Notes: generated from the sequence alone by a model not told the origin. A stretch of 64,000 nucleotides of DNA from Campylobacter massiliensis (GCF_014253065.1 NZ_JACLZK010000001.1:682001-746000), one strand, 5' to 3'; positions 19,389 through 28,576 are shown, numbered from the stretch's first letter. Numbers and translations: made by a program.

Positions 19389-19919
19389 TTATATTGCTTT
19401 TAATATGTATTCGCTCATTTGGGCTTTTAGCCTATCTACCGAAAAGCTAGCCTCCACGCCCAGATCGTCTAGTTCGATCTTGATACCGTTGTAATCGCTT
19501 TTTACCGGCTCTAAAATGATTTTTGCGTTAAATCTCTTAGAAAAGCTGTTTTCAAGCTCCGAAATTTGAGCCTGGCTGATCTGCGAGCCGCCGTAAATTT
19601 TGCCGTAAAAAATATTGTCCATTTTTGATTTTTGCGCTAAAAGCTCTGAAACGATATTAGGCAAAATATCAAGTCTTTTATTTTCGCCGAGCAGTTTTAT
19701 GAAATTTACAAATTTCTGATCCGCCTCACCGACTAAAGATAGGACGAAATCGGCTTTTTGGCTATTTTTTAAATTCGGCGAAACGATGATATTTTGAAAT
19801 TTTTCATTTGCGAATGCGTTTGCGACCTCTTGTAGTTTAGCGGTAAAGTTATTAAACTCATCCTTGCTAAGGTCGCTAACTAGAGCTTTTACATATTTTT
19901 TTGCGATAAGTTCTTTCAT
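19389..19919 (-). CDS. atpH: ATP synthase subunit delta (OSCP)
   Basis: The 176-residue product opens with the family's ELIAKKYVKALVSDL motif and has a helical N-domain followed by the C-terminal region (ISELENSFSKRFNAKIILEPV...YNGIKIELDDLGVEASFS). It joins the F1 head to the b/b' peripheral stalk. Its start coincides with the end of atpF (1-base overlap). Confidence 0.93.
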   Translation of the reverse strand: MKELIAKKYVKALVSDLSKDEFNNFTAKLQEVANAFANEKFQNIIVSPNLKNSQKADFVLSLVGEADQKFVNFIKLLGENKRLDILPNIVSELLAQKSKMDNIFYGKIYGGSQISQAQISELENSFSKRFNAKIILEPVKSDYNGIKIELDDLGVEASFSVDRLKAQMSEYILKAI

Positions 19920-20416
19920 TAGCCGACCCTTTTAAGCATAATATTGATAAGCTCGCTTTGATCCATTTTAACGCTGTCGCTTGCGAAGATTTCATTTAAA
20001 ATTTCGCCTACGACGGACTTAACCATGCGTCTTTTTTCAAATTCTTTTTGATCTTGGAAACTTTTTTCCAGATTTGCAACCTCTTGTCTAGTCTCTTCTT
20101 TGATGCGCTCAGAGATCAAAACAGCCTCTTTTCTAGCGGTTTCTACTAGACTAGCAGCATTTGCTTTGGCTTCTTCTACGCGTCTTAGAGCGTCGTCTTT
20201 TTTGGCTTTTGAGTCTTTTAGTTTTTGCTCGATATTATCAAGTCTTGCCGCGATACCGGCGATTCTTCCCTTGTAGGCGTTCTTGATAGGGTTTGCTATA
20301 AAATAATACAAAATTGCGACAAAAACGATAAAGTTTATCGTTCTAGGTACGATGTCGTATCCGCCGTCCGCCATCAAAACAAAAGGACATAATAAAAGTA
20401 AAATTTTGCTTTTCAT
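19919..20416 (-). CDS. atpF: ATP synthase Fo subunit b
   Basis: The 165-residue product begins with a cleavable-looking hydrophobic segment (KSKILLLLCPFVLMADG), then a membrane helix (TINFIVFVAILYYFIANPIKNAYKGRI) and a long amphipathic coiled coil rich in Lys/Glu/Ala that makes the peripheral stalk. Campylobacter has paired b and b' subunits; the b' gene lies directly upstream. Confidence 0.92.
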   Translation of the reverse strand: MKSKILLLLCPFVLMADGGYDIVPRTINFIVFVAILYYFIANPIKNAYKGRIAGIAARLDNIEQKLKDSKAKKDDALRRVEEAKANAASLVETARKEAVLISERIKEETRQEVANLEKSFQDQKEFEKRRMVKSVVGEILNEIFASDSVKMDQSELINIMLKRVG

Positions 20417-20417
20417 A

Positions 20418-20843
20418 TTAAATCCTTGCGAGTTTTGCTTTTAAAGCAGCTTGAAGTTCAGGCAATTTTTGCTGTAAATCAGCTCTAAAATCGCTCTTTT
20501 GAGCGTTTAAATTTTGGATAAAAGCATCGTAATCAGCCTCCAAAACTCCGCGCTTTTCGCTGACTATCTTAGCGGCCGCGTCTTTTGCGGCGTTGATAGC
20601 CTCCTGCTTGATCTTGCCGGCTTCGTTTCTTGCGGCAGCTATGAGCTGTTCTATCTGCGCTTCATACACGCCAAGATCGCTCGTATTTTTACTAGCGCTC
20701 TCTTCGTCGTTTTTTATCGCATCGTTTCTAGCGTCTATAAATTTAAGTAGAGGCTTGTAAAGGATGGAATTTAAAACGGCGATAAGCCCTAGAAAAATAA
20801 CTGCCGTTAGGACGACTAGCGGCAAATTAATTTCCAACATCAA
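20418..20843 (-). CDS. atpF': ATP synthase Fo subunit b'
   Basis: The 141-residue product has an N-terminal membrane helix (LPLVVLTAVIFLGLIAVLNSILYKPLLKFID) and an alpha-helical stalk (NEAGKIKQEAINAAKDAAAKIVSEKRG). Together with AtpF it forms the heterodimeric stator. It is the first gene of this atp block; the genes for subunits a and c are not in the window, as expected for Campylobacter, where they lie elsewhere. The 95-base gap to parB contains TATTAT and a GGAGA site, so a promoter here is possible. Confidence 0.92.
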   Translation of the reverse strand: MMLEINLPLVVLTAVIFLGLIAVLNSILYKPLLKFIDARNDAIKNDEESASKNTSDLGVYEAQIEQLIAAARNEAGKIKQEAINAAKDAAAKIVSEKRGVLEADYDAFIQNLNAQKSDFRADLQQKLPELQAALKAKLARI

Positions 20844-20938
20844 ATCTCCTTAAAGTTTAATATTTTCTTAAGCATAATAAAACCGTGCTTATTTTACAAA
20901 AAAAAAGGATAAAACAAGCTAAATTTAAAGAAATATTT

Positions 20939-21790
20939 TTATTTTATCTTGTTTATTAGCCTATCGATATCAGCTATGTCGTCAAATTCGATAGTGATTT
21001 TTTTGCCTTTTATCTTAACCGGTACGTCAAATCTAGAAAAAATCTCTTTTAAATTCGTTAGTCTTTCAAGATATCTTTCATCTAACTTAAGTGCTGTTTT
21101 AGGCGGCAATTTATTTTTTAAATTTTTTACCAAATTTTCCGTCTCGCGCACGCTAAGGCGCTGCCCGATGATGGTATCGACCGCCGTTTTTTCGTCGTTT
21201 GGCTCAAGGCCCACGATGACTTTGGCGTGCCCTTGCGTTAGTTTGCCTTCTTTTATATATTCTTGCGTCACGGCGCTAAGGCTCAAAAGTCGCATCGTAT
21301 TTGTTATCTGAACCCTGCTTTTGTGGATGATGTTTGCGAGCCCATCCTGCGTGATTTTATATTCGTCTATGAGCTCTTTATAAGAATTTGCAAGCTCGAT
21401 CGGATTTAGGTCCTCTCTTTGGATATTTTCTATGAGCGCTAGCTCGCGCAAGCTTTGGCTTTCGATATCGGCAACTATGGCCTTTATCTTGCTTTCGCCT
21501 AGCAGTTTAGTCGCGCGAAATCTCCTCTCGCCCGCGATCAGCATATATCCGCCGTCTTTTTCTATGACGATGATCGGCTGGATTAGTCCGTGTCTTTTTA
21601 TACTTTCGCTAAGCTCCCTTAGCGCAGTTTCGTCGAAATTTTTACGCGGCTGATACGGGTTTTCGACGATCAGGTCTAGATCGATATCCTTTACTATATC
21701 GCTGTTGCCCTCGTTTAGCTCAGCTTTGTACGCAAGCTCGACGTCCTCTAGTATAGCGCCCAGTCCGCGCCCTAAACTTCTCTTCGCCAT
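20939..21790 (-). CDS. parB: Chromosome partitioning protein ParB
   Basis: The 283-residue product has the ParB N-terminal nuclease-like/CTPase domain (LIVENPYQPRKNFDE, LIAGERRFRATKLLG, ALIENIQREDLNPIE), a central helix-turn-helix (ITQDGLANIIHKSRVQITNTMRLL; LTQGHAKVIVGL) and a C-terminal dimerisation region. ParB binds parS and slides as a CTP clamp. It follows parA by 3 bases. I saw no clear parS palindrome in the window. Confidence 0.96.
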   Translation of the reverse strand: MAKRSLGRGLGAILEDVELAYKAELNEGNSDIVKDIDLDLIVENPYQPRKNFDETALRELSESIKRHGLIQPIIVIEKDGGYMLIAGERRFRATKLLGESKIKAIVADIESQSLRELALIENIQREDLNPIELANSYKELIDEYKITQDGLANIIHKSRVQITNTMRLLSLSAVTQEYIKEGKLTQGHAKVIVGLEPNDEKTAVDTIIGQRLSVRETENLVKNLKNKLPPKTALKLDERYLERLTNLKEIFSRFDVPVKIKGKKITIEFDDIADIDRLINKIK

Positions 21791-21793
21791 CTT

Positions 21794-22576
21794 CTACCCT
21801 AAGATCGAATACGCTAAATTTTGGTACGCTTGCGAGCCGGGCGATTTTATGTCATATAGTATCACAGGCTTTCCAAAGCTCGGGCTTTCGGCGAGTTTTA
21901 CGTTTCGCGGCACTATGACGAAGTCTCCATCGCCGTCCTTTGTTTTAAACAGCTTATTTTCAAAATGCTGCTTTAAATTTGCCACGGTTTCCTTAGCGAG
22001 GTTGTTTTGCGAGCTGTACATGGTCGGCAAAAAGCCCTTTATATTTAGCTTTGGATTTATGGTTTTTTTGATTATTTTGACCGTGTTTAAAATTTGTGCA
22101 AGCCCCTCTAATGCGTAAAATTCACACTGGATCGGGATTATCACGCTATCGCTAGCGCTTAGGGCGTTTACGGTGATGCTACCTAGCGCCGGAGGACTAT
22201 CGATGATGATAAAATCATACTGTCCCTCGACCTCTTCGATCTTGCTTTTTAGTATCTTTTGGCAGTCTTTGCTCTGTTCGCTTAGCTCTTGCTCGATGCC
22301 TACCAGACCGATGTTTGAAGGCGCTAGAAAAAGCGTCGGGATCTCGGTTTTTAGCACGATTTGCGAGAGCTTTTTGCGACCCGTGAGTACGTGATAGATG
22401 TTATACTCGTAGTCGTTTCTACTAAAGCCCATTCCTGTCGTCGCGTTTGCCTGCGGATCGATGTCGATGAGTAGGACTTTTTTTTCAGCCACCGCTAGCG
22501 ATGCGGCCAAATTTACCGCCGTGGTCGTCTTCCCGACGCCGCCTTTCTGGTTTGCAATGGTTATAATTTCACACAT
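21794..22576 (-). CDS. parA: Chromosome partitioning ATPase ParA (Soj)
   Basis: The 260-residue product is a deviant-Walker P-loop ATPase: KGGVGKTTTAVNLAASLA at the N-terminus, DIDPQANAT (Walker A') and FIIIDSPPALGS (Walker B). It positions the origin with ParB. Length is typical for chromosomal ParA. A TAGAAT box lies about 40 bases upstream; parB follows after 3 bases. Confidence 0.96.
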   Translation of the reverse strand: MCEIITIANQKGGVGKTTTAVNLAASLAVAEKKVLLIDIDPQANATTGMGFSRNDYEYNIYHVLTGRKKLSQIVLKTEIPTLFLAPSNIGLVGIEQELSEQSKDCQKILKSKIEEVEGQYDFIIIDSPPALGSITVNALSASDSVIIPIQCEFYALEGLAQILNTVKIIKKTINPKLNIKGFLPTMYSSQNNLAKETVANLKQHFENKLFKTKDGDGDFVIVPRNVKLAESPSFGKPVILYDIKSPGSQAYQNLAYSILG

Positions 22577-22611
22577 GAGAATTTTCCAAATTTTTGTTTT
22601 TTAACTGATTA

Positions 22612-22617
22612 ATTCTA
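22612..22617 (-). promoter_or_regulatory. Possible −10 box of parAB
   Basis: The minus strand reads CTGTAGAATTAATC, with TAGAAT 35 bases before the parA start and a T-rich stretch upstream. Weak by sequence alone. Confidence 0.35.
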
Positions 22618-22735
22618 CAGAAAACTTACTTTGTCCAAGTTTAGTTTCGGCTTTAAAATTTCTGAAAGAATTTCGCGACTCGTCCCAGCCGATATTTCGT
22701 AAAAATATTAAATTTTACGTTAAATTTAAGCAAAT

Positions 22736-23371
22736 TTATCTGAGCGAAAAAACTCTTCGTCCGCCTATGTCCAAAGAGCCGTCGGGCAGGAGTTTTGCAT
22801 CTTTGAGCGCTACCTCTTCGCCCTCAAAGTGCGTGATAAATTCTCTTGATTTTTCAAATTCGCTCTCAAATTTTTTAAAAACTTCCGCCCAAGACGGAGC
22901 CGCTTGCAGCCTCTTGCAAAACTCCCCGACCACGGCGCTAGGGCTCACGTCTATATCTAAAATTCCAGCGTTTTCGGGCGCGTTTTTTAGATTTATACCC
23001 ATGCCGCAAACGTAAATTTCGCCGACCCTCGTCGTCAAGGTTCCGCCGATTTTTTTATCGCCGACGTAAAAGTCGTTCGGCCATTTTAGCCAGATTTTCG
23101 AGCCGCGAGCCGCGAGCGCTTCGCGCATTATCACCGAAAAGTAAATCGACGCCGACTCGCCTTTTAGATCGCCGGGTAGCGCCGTCTCGCTCATGCAAAA
23201 TGAAAAAAATAGATTGCCCTCCAGCCCGCTCCACGTATTGTTTCTGCTGCCGATACCCTGCGTCTGCTCCTTTGCCACTAGCGCAAAAGGAGGCTGTATT
23301 TCGCCGTTTCGTAGCCCCTCGACTAAAACTTTTTGCGTAGAGGGGACGCTATCTGCGAACTCTATTCTCAA
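22736..23371 (-). CDS. birA: Biotin–[acetyl-CoA carboxylase] ligase, no repressor domain
   Basis: The 211-residue product is a class-I biotin protein ligase consisting of catalytic domain only: SVPSTQKVLVEG, the biotinyl-AMP loop KEQTQGIGSRNNTWSG (E. coli GRGRRGR region), WLKWPNDFYVGDKKIGGTL and GMGINLKN. It biotinylates BCCP of acetyl-CoA carboxylase. The N-terminal winged helix of E. coli BirA is absent, so it should not regulate transcription. The start is TTG at 23371, which gives the usual N-terminus MRIEFADSVPSTQ. Confidence 0.93.
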   Translation of the reverse strand: MRIEFADSVPSTQKVLVEGLRNGEIQPPFALVAKEQTQGIGSRNNTWSGLEGNLFFSFCMSETALPGDLKGESASIYFSVIMREALAARGSKIWLKWPNDFYVGDKKIGGTLTTRVGEIYVCGMGINLKNAPENAGILDIDVSPSAVVGEFCKRLQAAPSWAEVFKKFESEFEKSREFITHFEGEEVALKDAKLLPDGSLDIGGRRVFSLR

Positions 23372-23462
23372 ATTTTATTCCTTTTAAATTTGCTGATTAA
23401 TTTTACGCTGCGAGCGCATTCGTATCGTTAAATTTACAAGGCAAGCTTCGCTCGGCTCAAAT

Positions 23463-24383
23463 TTACGACACTATATCGCCGACGCCAAGGCGCTTGCCGT
23501 TTAGATACGCGCTAGCGTCCACGGGCTTTTTGCCGGGCTCTTGCACCTTTATGATCTTAACCGCGCCCTCGCCGCATGCGACGCAAAAGCCGAGCTTGCC
23601 GACGTGCAGAATTTCGCCCGCACGTTCAAATTTACGCCCGCAAGATTCGCGCAAGATCTCTAAATCCAAAATTTTTAGCCCGCTAGCTAGATATATCCCC
23701 GGCCAGGGCGTTAGCGCACGAAATTTATTATAAATCTGCTCCGCACTCTGCTCAAAGCCAAAAAGCCCGTCAGATTTGCTTATTTTTTTACAGTGCGTAG
23801 CCTGCGCATTGTCTTGCTTGAGCGGCGTTAAATTTGTAAAATTTCGCAGCACTCGCACTATCAGCTCGCCCGCTAGATCACCCAGTTCGTCAAACAGCTG
23901 CGCCGCCGTTTTATCCTCGCAAGGCGTGTAGGCAAAATCAAGCATATCGCCCGTATCAAGCCCCGCATCCATCAGCATCGCCGTCACGCCCGTCTGCTTT
24001 TCGTCCGCCAAGATCGCGCTTTGAATAGGGCTCGCGCCGCGGTATTTAGGCAGGATCGAAGCGTGCAGGTTTATGCAAGGAGTAACATCAAGGATGACTT
24101 GCGGCAAAATTTTACCGTATGCGGCAACCACGATAAAATCGGGCTTTAGCTCTTTTATCTGTTCTGCTACCGCCTCGTCTTTGAGCGTTGCGGGCTGAAA
24201 GATCGGCACGGCGGGAAGGCGCTGTTGCGCATAAACTTTAACCTCGCTGGGAGTTAAAATTTGCTTCCTGCCGACAGGCTTGTCAGGCTGCGTAAAGACG
24301 GCCGCGATATTAAATTTCGCCCCCGCAAGCGCGCGTAAAATTTTAGCCGCATACTCAGGCGTTCCCATAAAAACTATATTCAT
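23463..24383 (-). CDS. fmt: Methionyl-tRNA formyltransferase
   Basis: The 306-residue product formylates initiator Met-tRNA with 10-formyl-THF. Motifs: MNIVFMGTPEYAAKILRAL, VFTQPDKPVGRKQ, the catalytic NLHASILPKYRGASPIQSAI, and LDTGDML, followed by the C-terminal OB-like tRNA-binding domain. The formyl donor can be supplied through the fhs product (52.9 kb). In C. jejuni, as I recall, proB separates fmt from obgE; here a small EF-hand gene occupies that place. Confidence 0.96.
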   Translation of the reverse strand: MNIVFMGTPEYAAKILRALAGAKFNIAAVFTQPDKPVGRKQILTPSEVKVYAQQRLPAVPIFQPATLKDEAVAEQIKELKPDFIVVAAYGKILPQVILDVTPCINLHASILPKYRGASPIQSAILADEKQTGVTAMLMDAGLDTGDMLDFAYTPCEDKTAAQLFDELGDLAGELIVRVLRNFTNLTPLKQDNAQATHCKKISKSDGLFGFEQSAEQIYNKFRALTPWPGIYLASGLKILDLEILRESCGRKFERAGEILHVGKLGFCVACGEGAVKIIKVQEPGKKPVDASAYLNGKRLGVGDIVS

Positions 24384-24539
24384 TCTTTTCCTTTAAATTT
24401 AGCCAAATCACGGCGCGAGCGATCATGCGGGCGCAATCGTGCTCGAAACAAATTTTACGCAAACCGTGAGGTAAACCCTGGTTCACACTCGTACGCCTTA
24501 TTTGACGGCGGCTTGATTTTCATCTCCGCTTTGATCCTT

Positions 24540-24838
24540 TCACGGCCAAAAAGCACACGGATCTTTGGACCAATAAATCTTTGCAGACGGTTTCGCCCCC
24601 AGCTCATCAAGGCTAATCTTGCCGTCACGATTAGCATCGAGCCTCTTAAATTCCGAGCCTGAGCGCAGATTTAGCTCTGCTCTCAACCCAGACGGCACCT
24701 CGCTCGCTGTCCACTCCTGCAAGCTCAGCGCGCCGCCATGATCCTTGTCGTTAAAGTCCATAAAATTCGGCACCGGATCGGCGGGATCGCAAGCGTATGC
24801 GCCGAAGCATAAAAATACTAGAATAAAATTTTATTCAT
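24540..24838 (-). pseudogene. Secreted two-EF-hand protein with an N-terminal frameshift
   Basis: A minus-strand frame encodes two canonical calcium loops, DKDHGGALSLQE and DANRDGKISLDE. Upstream in that frame lies a signal-peptide core (ILVFLCFGAYAC) but no start. An ATG at 24838 with a good AAGGA site reads MNKILF and then stops; adding one base in the AAAATTTT run (24823–24830) joins it to give MNKIFILVFLCFGAYACDPADP, a complete signal peptide. So a one-base deletion, real or a sequencing error, has broken the gene. A GTG at 24773 could still start an unsecreted 77-residue protein. The frame stays open for 13 codons past the TGA at 24540 (KDQSGDENQAAVK), so a second lesion at the end is possible. 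Confidence 0.65.
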
Positions 24839-24965
24839 TTCGCATCCTTAAATTTTATCTTTTTGCGGCGTTTGCGAGCGATAAATATAAAATTTACCCA
24901 CATATACGGACGTGCTTAAGGCCTGCATTCGCAAAAGCCCTCTGCGGCGCGGCTTTTGGCGCAAC

Positions 24966-26021
24966 CTACAGCTCCTTTTTAAGCAGCTCAAGCAGGTTAA
25001 ATTTTAGCTCGTTTATATTTTGCCCCGTCGCCGAAGATATCGGCATCACAAAAAACGGCTTAGAGGCGTCAAATTCATAAATATCTTGTTTAAAATTCAT
25101 CTCGCCAGCCGTGCCCGCAAGCCCCAAATGCGACAAAAACGCGTCAAATTTTTCCTGCAAATTTTCGGCCGCGTCCGCGCGAGTTAGAGCGATCGCGTAG
25201 TCTCTTTTTGCAAGCTCCTCTGAAAATTTCGCCGTCTCGGCCCTCAGCGCGTCAAACTGCTCCTCAAGGCTGCGGTAGTTCGCAAGATCGAGCATAAAAA
25301 GCAAAATTTTAGTGCGTTCGACGTGTTTTAAAAACTGCACGCCAAGCCCGCGCCCCTCGCTAGCGCCCTCGATGATGCCCGGGATATCGGCCATGGCAAA
25401 GCCGCTGTATTCATCGACCTCGACTAGGCCGAGCTTTGGCGTGAGCGTAGTAAACTCGTAGTTTGCGATCTGGGGTTTGGCGTTTGAGACGGTCGAGATT
25501 AGCGTGCTTTTGCCCACGTTTGGAAAGCCCACGAGCCCCACGTCGGCGATGAGCTTAAGCTCCAGCCGCACCTCGCGCGTTTCGCCCTCAAGACCTTTTT
25601 GCGCATATTCAGGGGCTTGATTGATCGAGCTTTTGAAGTGCACGTTGCCAAGCCCGCCCTTGCCGCCTTTTAAAAACAGCTCGCGCTGCCCCTCGCTCGT
25701 TAAGTCGCAGAGTAGCTCGCCCGTCTCAGCATCCAGCACCGCGGTACCTGGAGGCACGATGAGCTCGAGATGCTCGCCTCTTTTGCCGTGCATCCTGCGC
25801 CCCATACCCGCCTCGCCGTTTTGCGCGCGCATGGCCTTTTTGCCTTTATACGCCGCCAGCGTGTGAGTGTTGTTATCGGCGACAAAATACACATCCCCGC
25901 CGTCACCGCCATCACCGCCGTCCGGTCCGCCTAAAATCACGTGTTTTTCGCGGCGAAAACTCACCGATCCAGCTCCGCCGTGACCCGAGCTTAGGGTTAA
26001 ATTTACGCTATCTATAAACAT
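24966..26021 (-). CDS. obgE: Obg-family GTPase
   Basis: The 351-residue product has the glycine-rich Obg N-domain (residues 1–156; [43 protein letters not shown]) and the G domain with GFPNVGKST (G1), [16 protein letters not shown] (G3) and a TRAD loop in place of NKxD (G4 region ALTRAD). ObgE binds the 50S subunit and takes part in ribosome assembly and stringent response. The TRAD motif is a plausible variant. A TATAAT box lies 76 bases upstream. Confidence 0.95.
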   Translation of the reverse strand: MFIDSVNLTLSSGHGGAGSVSFRREKHVILGGPDGGDGGDGGDVYFVADNNTHTLAAYKGKKAMRAQNGEAGMGRRMHGKRGEHLELIVPPGTAVLDAETGELLCDLTSEGQRELFLKGGKGGLGNVHFKSSINQAPEYAQKGLEGETREVRLELKLIADVGLVGFPNVGKSTLISTVSNAKPQIANYEFTTLTPKLGLVEVDEYSGFAMADIPGIIEGASEGRGLGVQFLKHVERTKILLFMLDLANYRSLEEQFDALRAETAKFSEELAKRDYAIALTRADAAENLQEKFDAFLSHLGLAGTAGEMNFKQDIYEFDASKPFFVMPISSATGQNINELKFNLLELLKKEL

Positions 26022-26096
26022 TTCTTGCCTTAGTTTTTAAATTTTATTTCATTGTTTTTCGGTTCGTTATTTTGCGAAATTTTCGGATTATATCGG

Positions 26097-26102
26097 TTTA
26101 TT
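26097..26102 (-). promoter_or_regulatory. −10 box of obgE
   Basis: The minus strand reads CCGATATAATCCG, with TATAAT 76 bases before the obgE start. The 263-base gap to rpmA otherwise holds the rpmA terminator and AT-rich sequence. Confidence 0.5.
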
Positions 26103-26260
26103 GATTAAAATTTGATTTGCCGAAAAGTTCAAACGATTTGCCAAGCGCCGTTATTAACACAATACAAATGGTCAAATTTTAAAATTTGGTAACTAACGCG
26201 ATGATTATTTTTGTTATATAAAAGATTTTTGGATTTTAAAAATTTGGGTGGTTTTAAAAG

Positions 26261-26279
26261 AAAAAGGGGCTTTCGCCCC
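26261..26279 (-). terminator. Intrinsic terminator of rplU–rpmA
   Basis: On the minus strand a GGGGC stem, GAAA tetraloop and GCCCC stem are followed directly by TTTTTCTTTT. It begins 5 bases after the rpmA stop. It is the clearest intrinsic terminator in the window. Confidence 0.88.
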
Positions 26280-26284
26280 AAGGA

Positions 26285-26542
26285 TTACGCAGCAGGATAA
26301 ACTGAAACTTTTTTCCTGTTTTTGTCTAGTCTTTCGAATTTAACGAAACCGTCGATTAGCGCAAAAATCGTGTGATCTTTGCCTAGGCCGACGTTGCTGC
26401 CCGCGTGAGTAGCGGTACCGCGCTGGCGGATGATGATGTTGCCCGCGCGAACGAATTCGCCGCCGAATTTTTTAACGCCTAAGCGTCGTCCGATGGAATC
26501 TCGGTTATTCTGGGTTGAGCCTTGACCTTTTTTGTGTGCCAT
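26285..26542 (-). CDS. rpmA: 50S ribosomal protein L27
   Basis: The 85-residue product has the normal bacterial L27 start [24 protein letters not shown], whose tail reaches the peptidyl-transferase centre, with no cleavable extension, and the RQRGT and [17 protein letters not shown] segments. It follows rplU by 11 bases with a GGAGA site and ends at a strong terminator. Confidence 0.98.
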   Translation of the reverse strand: MAHKKGQGSTQNNRDSIGRRLGVKKFGGEFVRAGNIIIRQRGTATHAGSNVGLGKDHTIFALIDGFVKFERLDKNRKKVSVYPAA

Positions 26543-26553
26543 TTCTTATCTCC

Positions 26554-26868
26554 TTAAGCTGCGATACTTACGACTTTTACGCGTGTAAACTGTCTTCTAA
26601 AACCACGTTTTAGTTTTGAGTCTTTGCGTCTGCGTTTTTTGTAAATAACGACTTTTTTATCCTTGCCCTCGTTTACGACTTCAAGAACGACTTTCGCACC
26701 CTTTACGAACGGCGCGCCTACCTTTACTTCACCGTCGTTTACGCACAAAACGTCCGTAATCTCGACTGATGATTTTGCTTCAGCACTGAAATGGTCAAGC
26801 TTAAGATATTCGCCTTCGCTGACGCGATACTGCTTGCCGCCGTGCTTAAATATAGCGTATTTTGACAT
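26554..26868 (-). CDS. rplU: 50S ribosomal protein L21
   Basis: The 104-residue product has the L21 signature [25 protein letters not shown] and the basic C-terminus ([24 protein letters not shown]) that contacts 23S rRNA. It is first in the rplU–rpmA pair, preceded by a 100-base leader with a small hairpin. Confidence 0.98.
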   Translation of the reverse strand: MSKYAIFKHGGKQYRVSEGEYLKLDHFSAEAKSSVEITDVLCVNDGEVKVGAPFVKGAKVVLEVVNEGKDKKVVIYKKRRRKDSKLKRGFRRQFTRVKVVSIAA

Positions 26869-26894
26869 ACTCTACCTTTCTAAATTTGGTAAGA

Positions 26895-26911
26895 CCAAAA
26901 AGCGCTTTTGG
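26895..26911 (-). promoter_or_regulatory. Small palindromic hairpin in the rplU leader
   Basis: CCAAAAAGCGCTTTTGG forms a near-perfect stem about 27–43 bases before the rplU start. It may be a leader structure or the remnant of a terminator for the gene upstream; a TATCAT box on the minus strand further up could be the promoter. Function is not shown. Confidence 0.3.
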
Positions 26912-26968
26912 ATTTCAAAAGACTTGGGGAGCTTTGTTGGTTGTAAGAGACGGATGATACCCAAAAAT

Positions 26969-27967
26969 TTATAAATTTTGGTTTAATGTCCTAGCTTTTA
27001 AAATTTTGTCCGCTAAATTTTCAACCATCGTATCGTGATCTAGGAAGCGTATTTGATCGCTCGGCGAAGGCCCGTCAAAAGGCTGGCAAAGAACGGTTTT
27101 AGCCGGCAAAGCGTTTAAAATTTGATTAAAAACTTCAAATTCTGGCGGAAAGCTAAAATACAATTTGGGCTGCGCCGGTTTGCCGCCTAAAAGCCTTTTT
27201 GCGTAATTTTCATTGAAATTTTTAGCTTTCGGCAGGCAAATGCGCTCAAAAATCTCAAAAGGCAAGAGATAATGCGCCAAAGCGTAAAGTCCGTGCGCAA
27301 AAAAACTAATCCTCTTTTCAAATTGCGGCGCGGCGGTTCTAGCAACTTTTACGCAAAAATTACTCAAACTCTCGCTCATCGCGGCCGCGTCTTTTTCGTG
27401 TAGCGCAAGGATAAATTTTACCGCTTCTCTTTCGTTTATCGGCTTTTTGGAGTCCGCAAATCTACGCGCTTTTTTGAGTGCGGGCTCAAGGGATTTTTTA
27501 TCGTCCCATAGCAGCGCCGAAACCAGATCGCTCATCACGCACAAAAATCTATATCCGTTCGTGCTAGGCGGCATAGAGTGCGTCATTACGTTTTTGGCGC
27601 CGCTCATGTCGCCGCACGCTAGCGCAAGAAACGTATGTATCAGCCTCTCGCACTGATCGTACCCGCCCTCGCAGCCGGGCAGCAGCTCGTTTCTGGCGTA
27701 CTGAAAAACAAGATCGTTTAAAGCCTCCACATCGCCGCTTTCTATACATTTTTCGAGCCAAATTTCATAAGGAATTTGCGGTATCGAAAAAGCCATCAGT
27801 TTTATCAACTCGCACAAAAACTCTCGCTCGGTTAAATTTTTCTTTTTTAGCTTGGCTAAAACTTCGCCGCACTCGTCCAAAAGCAGCTCGGTTTCGCTCT
27901 TTTGCGGTTTTTCAGATCGTGAAAATTTGCGGGAATTCTCCTGCGAGTCTTGTAAAAACGTTTTCAT
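26969..27967 (-). CDS. Conserved hypothetical protein, 332 residues
   Basis: I do not recognise a characterised family. The product is predominantly helical, without signal peptide or membrane helix. Charged helices (residues 25–60) are followed by cysteine-containing repeats-like helical pairs (GDVEALNDLVFQYARNELL, GDMSGAKNVMTHSM), suggesting a helical-repeat scaffold. The ATG at 27967 overlaps the upstream HEAT-like gene by 56 bases, so a later start is possible, but the first residues (MKTFLQDSQENSRKF) are preceded by an AGGAAG site. It reads in the same direction as rplU. Confidence 0.7.
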   Translation of the reverse strand: MKTFLQDSQENSRKFSRSEKPQKSETELLLDECGEVLAKLKKKNLTEREFLCELIKLMAFSIPQIPYEIWLEKCIESGDVEALNDLVFQYARNELLPGCEGGYDQCERLIHTFLALACGDMSGAKNVMTHSMPPSTNGYRFLCVMSDLVSALLWDDKKSLEPALKKARRFADSKKPINEREAVKFILALHEKDAAAMSESLSNFCVKVARTAAPQFEKRISFFAHGLYALAHYLLPFEIFERICLPKAKNFNENYAKRLLGGKPAQPKLYFSFPPEFEVFNQILNALPAKTVLCQPFDGPSPSDQIRFLDHDTMVENLADKILKARTLNQNL

Positions 27968-28523
27968 CTACATACTTCCTATTTTTATTTATTTTATCAA
28001 AAATTTCTTGCGCCTGGGGCAAATGCGCGCCGTATCTAGCTAGATAGAGCCAGTCTAGCCCTTCGCACGCTGTTTTAGCAAGCACCTTACAGCCTTTGGT
28101 CGCCTTGGCTGAATACTCCAAAACAAAAGGCAAGGCCGAGTGCGCCGCGTCCTCTTTATATAAAATCCCCGTCATCGCGTAAAATTTCGCGCGATACTCT
28201 TTGCTAGCGAGCAAACTCGCCAAAAAGCCGTTCTCGCCGCCATTTGCTAAAAACGCGATAGTTAAAGCCGCGCTACCCTGCACGTCTTGGCTTTTAAATT
28301 TGACGGCGCCTTTTAGCGCGGATATCGCGCGCGCCGTACCCAGCTCGCGCAAGGCGATAGTAGCCCAAAGGAGATCAAATTTATCCTGCGAGCTTTCTAA
28401 AACTTCTATCAAATTTGACTCGTCGTAGGGGATTTTACGGCTTTTAAAGTGATCTGCGACAGCCTCGTTGCGCGCCCTCATCTGCCCGAACCACTCACTT
28501 ACGTGACAGTCAAGTTTTTGCAT
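27912..28523 (-). CDS. HEAT-repeat-like hypothetical protein
   Basis: The 203-residue product has helical pairs resembling HEAT/Armadillo-type repeats (KFDLLWATIALRELGTARAISALKGAVKF, QDVQGSAALTIAFLANGGENGFLASLL). No catalytic motif is visible. It begins with a GGAGGA site immediately upstream of the ATG at 28523 and overlaps the next gene, so the two are a pair of unknown role. The divergent neighbour is flhB. Confidence 0.7.
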   Translation of the reverse strand: MQKLDCHVSEWFGQMRARNEAVADHFKSRKIPYDESNLIEVLESSQDKFDLLWATIALRELGTARAISALKGAVKFKSQDVQGSAALTIAFLANGGENGFLASLLASKEYRAKFYAMTGILYKEDAAHSALPFVLEYSAKATKGCKVLAKTACEGLDWLYLARYGAHLPQAQEIFDKINKNRKYVDENVFTRLAGEFPQIFTI

Positions 28524-28576
28524 TTTCCTCCTTTAAATTTAGACAATTGTAGCGTAAAATTTAACCTCGTTTTAGG

